Assembly (NCBI RefSeq): GCF_012927125.1
Contig: NZ_JABBFZ010000005.1
Location: 307,752 to 371,751, forward strand
Reading direction: 5' to 3'
Source: Paraburkholderia antibiotica
GTDB taxonomy: Bacteria; Pseudomonadota; Gammaproteobacteria; Burkholderiales; Burkholderiaceae
Length of the DNA stretch: 64,000 bases
The notes beneath the pieces were generated by a model, which saw nothing but the letters and a program-made list of their open reading frames with translations, had not been told where the DNA came from and did no database searches. Positions 63,244 through 64,000 of this stretch are shown here, in pieces (positions within the stretch are counted from its first letter, which is position 1; each line of letters opens with the position of its first letter). A program made the position numbers and the translations under genes.

Positions 63244-63637
63244 CTATAAGTAAGGCAGAGGCGCGGCGACCGCAGGGCGCCGCGCTTTGCGCGCAACGCG
63301 CAAGAACAGTTTTCTATCAAGTACTTGGCGCAGTTTTGGAGCGGTTATCCACAGGCTTGCGAACATTTTCTGTGGAAAAGCTTCCAGTTGGCTTTTCTTC
63401 ATTCCTCTCTTCTCCTCTTATGAATAGCCTGCCGCCTACTCCTGGTCGGTTGGGTTTCCCTCTTCGAATGACTCGGTTGTCGGTGCTTCTCTATAAGAGA
63501 AGGCGTAACCGCGCCGGCATTTCCGGTCCGTTCGATGAGTCGGCAATTAAATCGGATGACTAACTAATTGGAAGTTCGCACGTTGCTGCTTAATTTTTGT
63601 GCTCTTCAGCTTTTTAAAATAAATTGCGAGAAGGGTA
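63244..63637. other. Intergenic region between cbtA and the rRNA promoter
   Basis: About 390 bases with no gene. A GC-rich imperfect hairpin (63258-63284) follows cbtA and may end it. A perfect DnaA-box sequence TTATCCACA (63345-63353) and a near match on the other strand (63371-63379) are present. The last ~60 bases are AT-rich and may act as an UP element for the rRNA promoter. Confidence 0.5.
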
Positions 63638-63666
63638 TTGACGTGATGCGACCGGCTCTCCATAAT
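63638..63666 (+). promoter_or_regulatory. Ribosomal RNA operon promoter
   Basis: TTGACG (63638-63643) and CATAAT (63661-63666) with a 17-base spacer, about 285 bases before 16S, preceded by an AT-rich UP-like stretch (about 63585-63630). Transcription would start near 63673. Confidence 0.8.
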
Positions 63667-63740
63667 CTCGTTTCTCTGCTGCAGACGCAGCGACGCAAAC
63701 GAAGCGGTGCCGGTGGTTGTAGGTGCTGTGATTTGCGAAC

Positions 63741-63778
63741 GATCTTTAAAAACTAACAGCCGATAAGTGTGGGCGCTT
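63741..63778 (+). promoter_or_regulatory. rRNA leader antitermination boxes (boxA, boxC)
   Basis: GATCTTTAAAAA (63741-63752) resembles boxA and GTGTGGGCGCTT (63767-63778) resembles boxC of the E. coli rrn leader. They load NusB/S10 factors so that RNA polymerase reads through the structured rRNA genes. Confidence 0.75.
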
Positions 63779-63949
63779 GATGCGGAAATGCACTGGCCGG
63801 TTCTTCGGAATTGGCCGGATAGCAAAAGTATCAGAAGCCTCACACAGTAATGAAAGGAAGGTTTTTTCATCGAAAGATGGATGAACACTTCGTCAGTACG
63901 TTGAGTGAGCGACCGGTTTCTAACGAAACCGAAAACAGTAACAGGTTTG

Positions 63950-64000
63950 AACTGAAGAGTTTGATCCTGGCTCAGATTGAACGCTGGCGGCATGCCTTAC
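63950..64000 (+). rRNA. 16S ribosomal RNA, 5' end (continues outside window)
   Basis: The sequence AACTGAAGAGTTTGATCCTG followed by GCTCAGATTGAACGCTGGCG is the universal start of bacterial 16S rRNA. Only the first ~50 bases are inside the window. The exact 5' end after processing is approximate. Confidence 0.97.

Noticed and set aside
63345..63379. Two DnaA-box-like sequences (TTATCCACA and the complement of TTTTCCACA)
   Set aside because: An origin would need more boxes, an AT-rich unwinding element and dnaA/dnaN or parAB nearby; none is present and the neighbours are cbtA and an rRNA promoter.
63568..63756. 62-codon frame in the rRNA leader
   Set aside because: It spans the rRNA promoter and boxA and has no ribosome site.

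Overview
The window is a GC-rich (roughly 64-65% by eye), gene-dense stretch of a betaproteobacterial chromosome. Gene content points to Burkholderiaceae, most likely Paraburkholderia: Burkholderia-type 16-strand porins, a DUF4148 secreted protein, protocatechuate 3,4-dioxygenase with PcaQ, a FUSC/DUF1656 efflux operon, xylose isomerase with XylFGH, and the rpsU-yqeY-dnaG-rpoD macromolecular synthesis operon. Species was inferred from gene content only; no database was searched. Many housekeeping genes (polA, dxs, tsaD, dnaG, rpoD, an rRNA operon) suggest the primary chromosome.

Layout. 1-4057: the 3' part of polA, a type-II NADH dehydrogenase and a Tat-exported dienelactone hydrolase. 4223-6352 (minus): a rhodanese-type sulfurtransferase and a Rieske oxygenase. 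6667-10897 (plus): xseB-ispA-dxs and folE2 (isoprenoid precursors and folate). 11037-12065 (minus): tsaD. 12219-18892 (plus): an HI0933-type flavoprotein, then rpsU, yqeY-like, dnaG and rpoD. An unusual CAU-anticodon tRNA follows. 19174-20792 is mostly noncoding. 20793-23227 holds two convergent porins. 23506-27300 holds a lone transposase-like N-terminal domain, a Crp/Fnr regulator divergent from an acyl-CoA ligase with a striking palindrome between them, and a LysE exporter. 27823-32161 holds a short H-NS-like protein, pcaHG with divergent pcaQ, and 4-hydroxyphenylpyruvate dioxygenase.

32213-39302 holds a LysR gene divergent from a DUF1338 (HglS-like) dioxygenase, followed by a YdiJ-like D-2-hydroxyglutarate dehydrogenase. 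This pair reads as 2-oxoadipate to D-2-hydroxyglutarate to 2-oxoglutarate, the end of a lysine/2-aminoadipate route. An XRE-cupin regulator, a PEP-mutase family enzyme and a probable RidA remnant follow. 39666-48198 is the xylose block: galM and xylR (minus) divergent from xylA-xylF-xylG-xylH; no xylulokinase is present. 48507-51306 is a periplasmic molybdenum hydroxylase pair. 51549-57201 (minus) is a MarR-controlled efflux operon (FUSC, DUF1656, HlyD, outer-membrane factor). 57457-60636 (minus) is a KaiC-like ATPase followed 3 nt later by a hybrid histidine kinase. 60913-63243 holds a small secreted protein, a CobC-like phosphatase, and a cobalamin riboswitch ahead of cbtBA (cobalt uptake). 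63638 onward is an rRNA promoter, its leader with boxA/boxC, and the first ~50 nt of 16S rRNA.

The most unusual items are the class II-shaped tRNA with a CAU anticodon and inverted 8-14 pair, the kaiC-kinase pair with an altered phosphosite, the HglS/YdiJ module, and several strong operator-like palindromes next to regulators.
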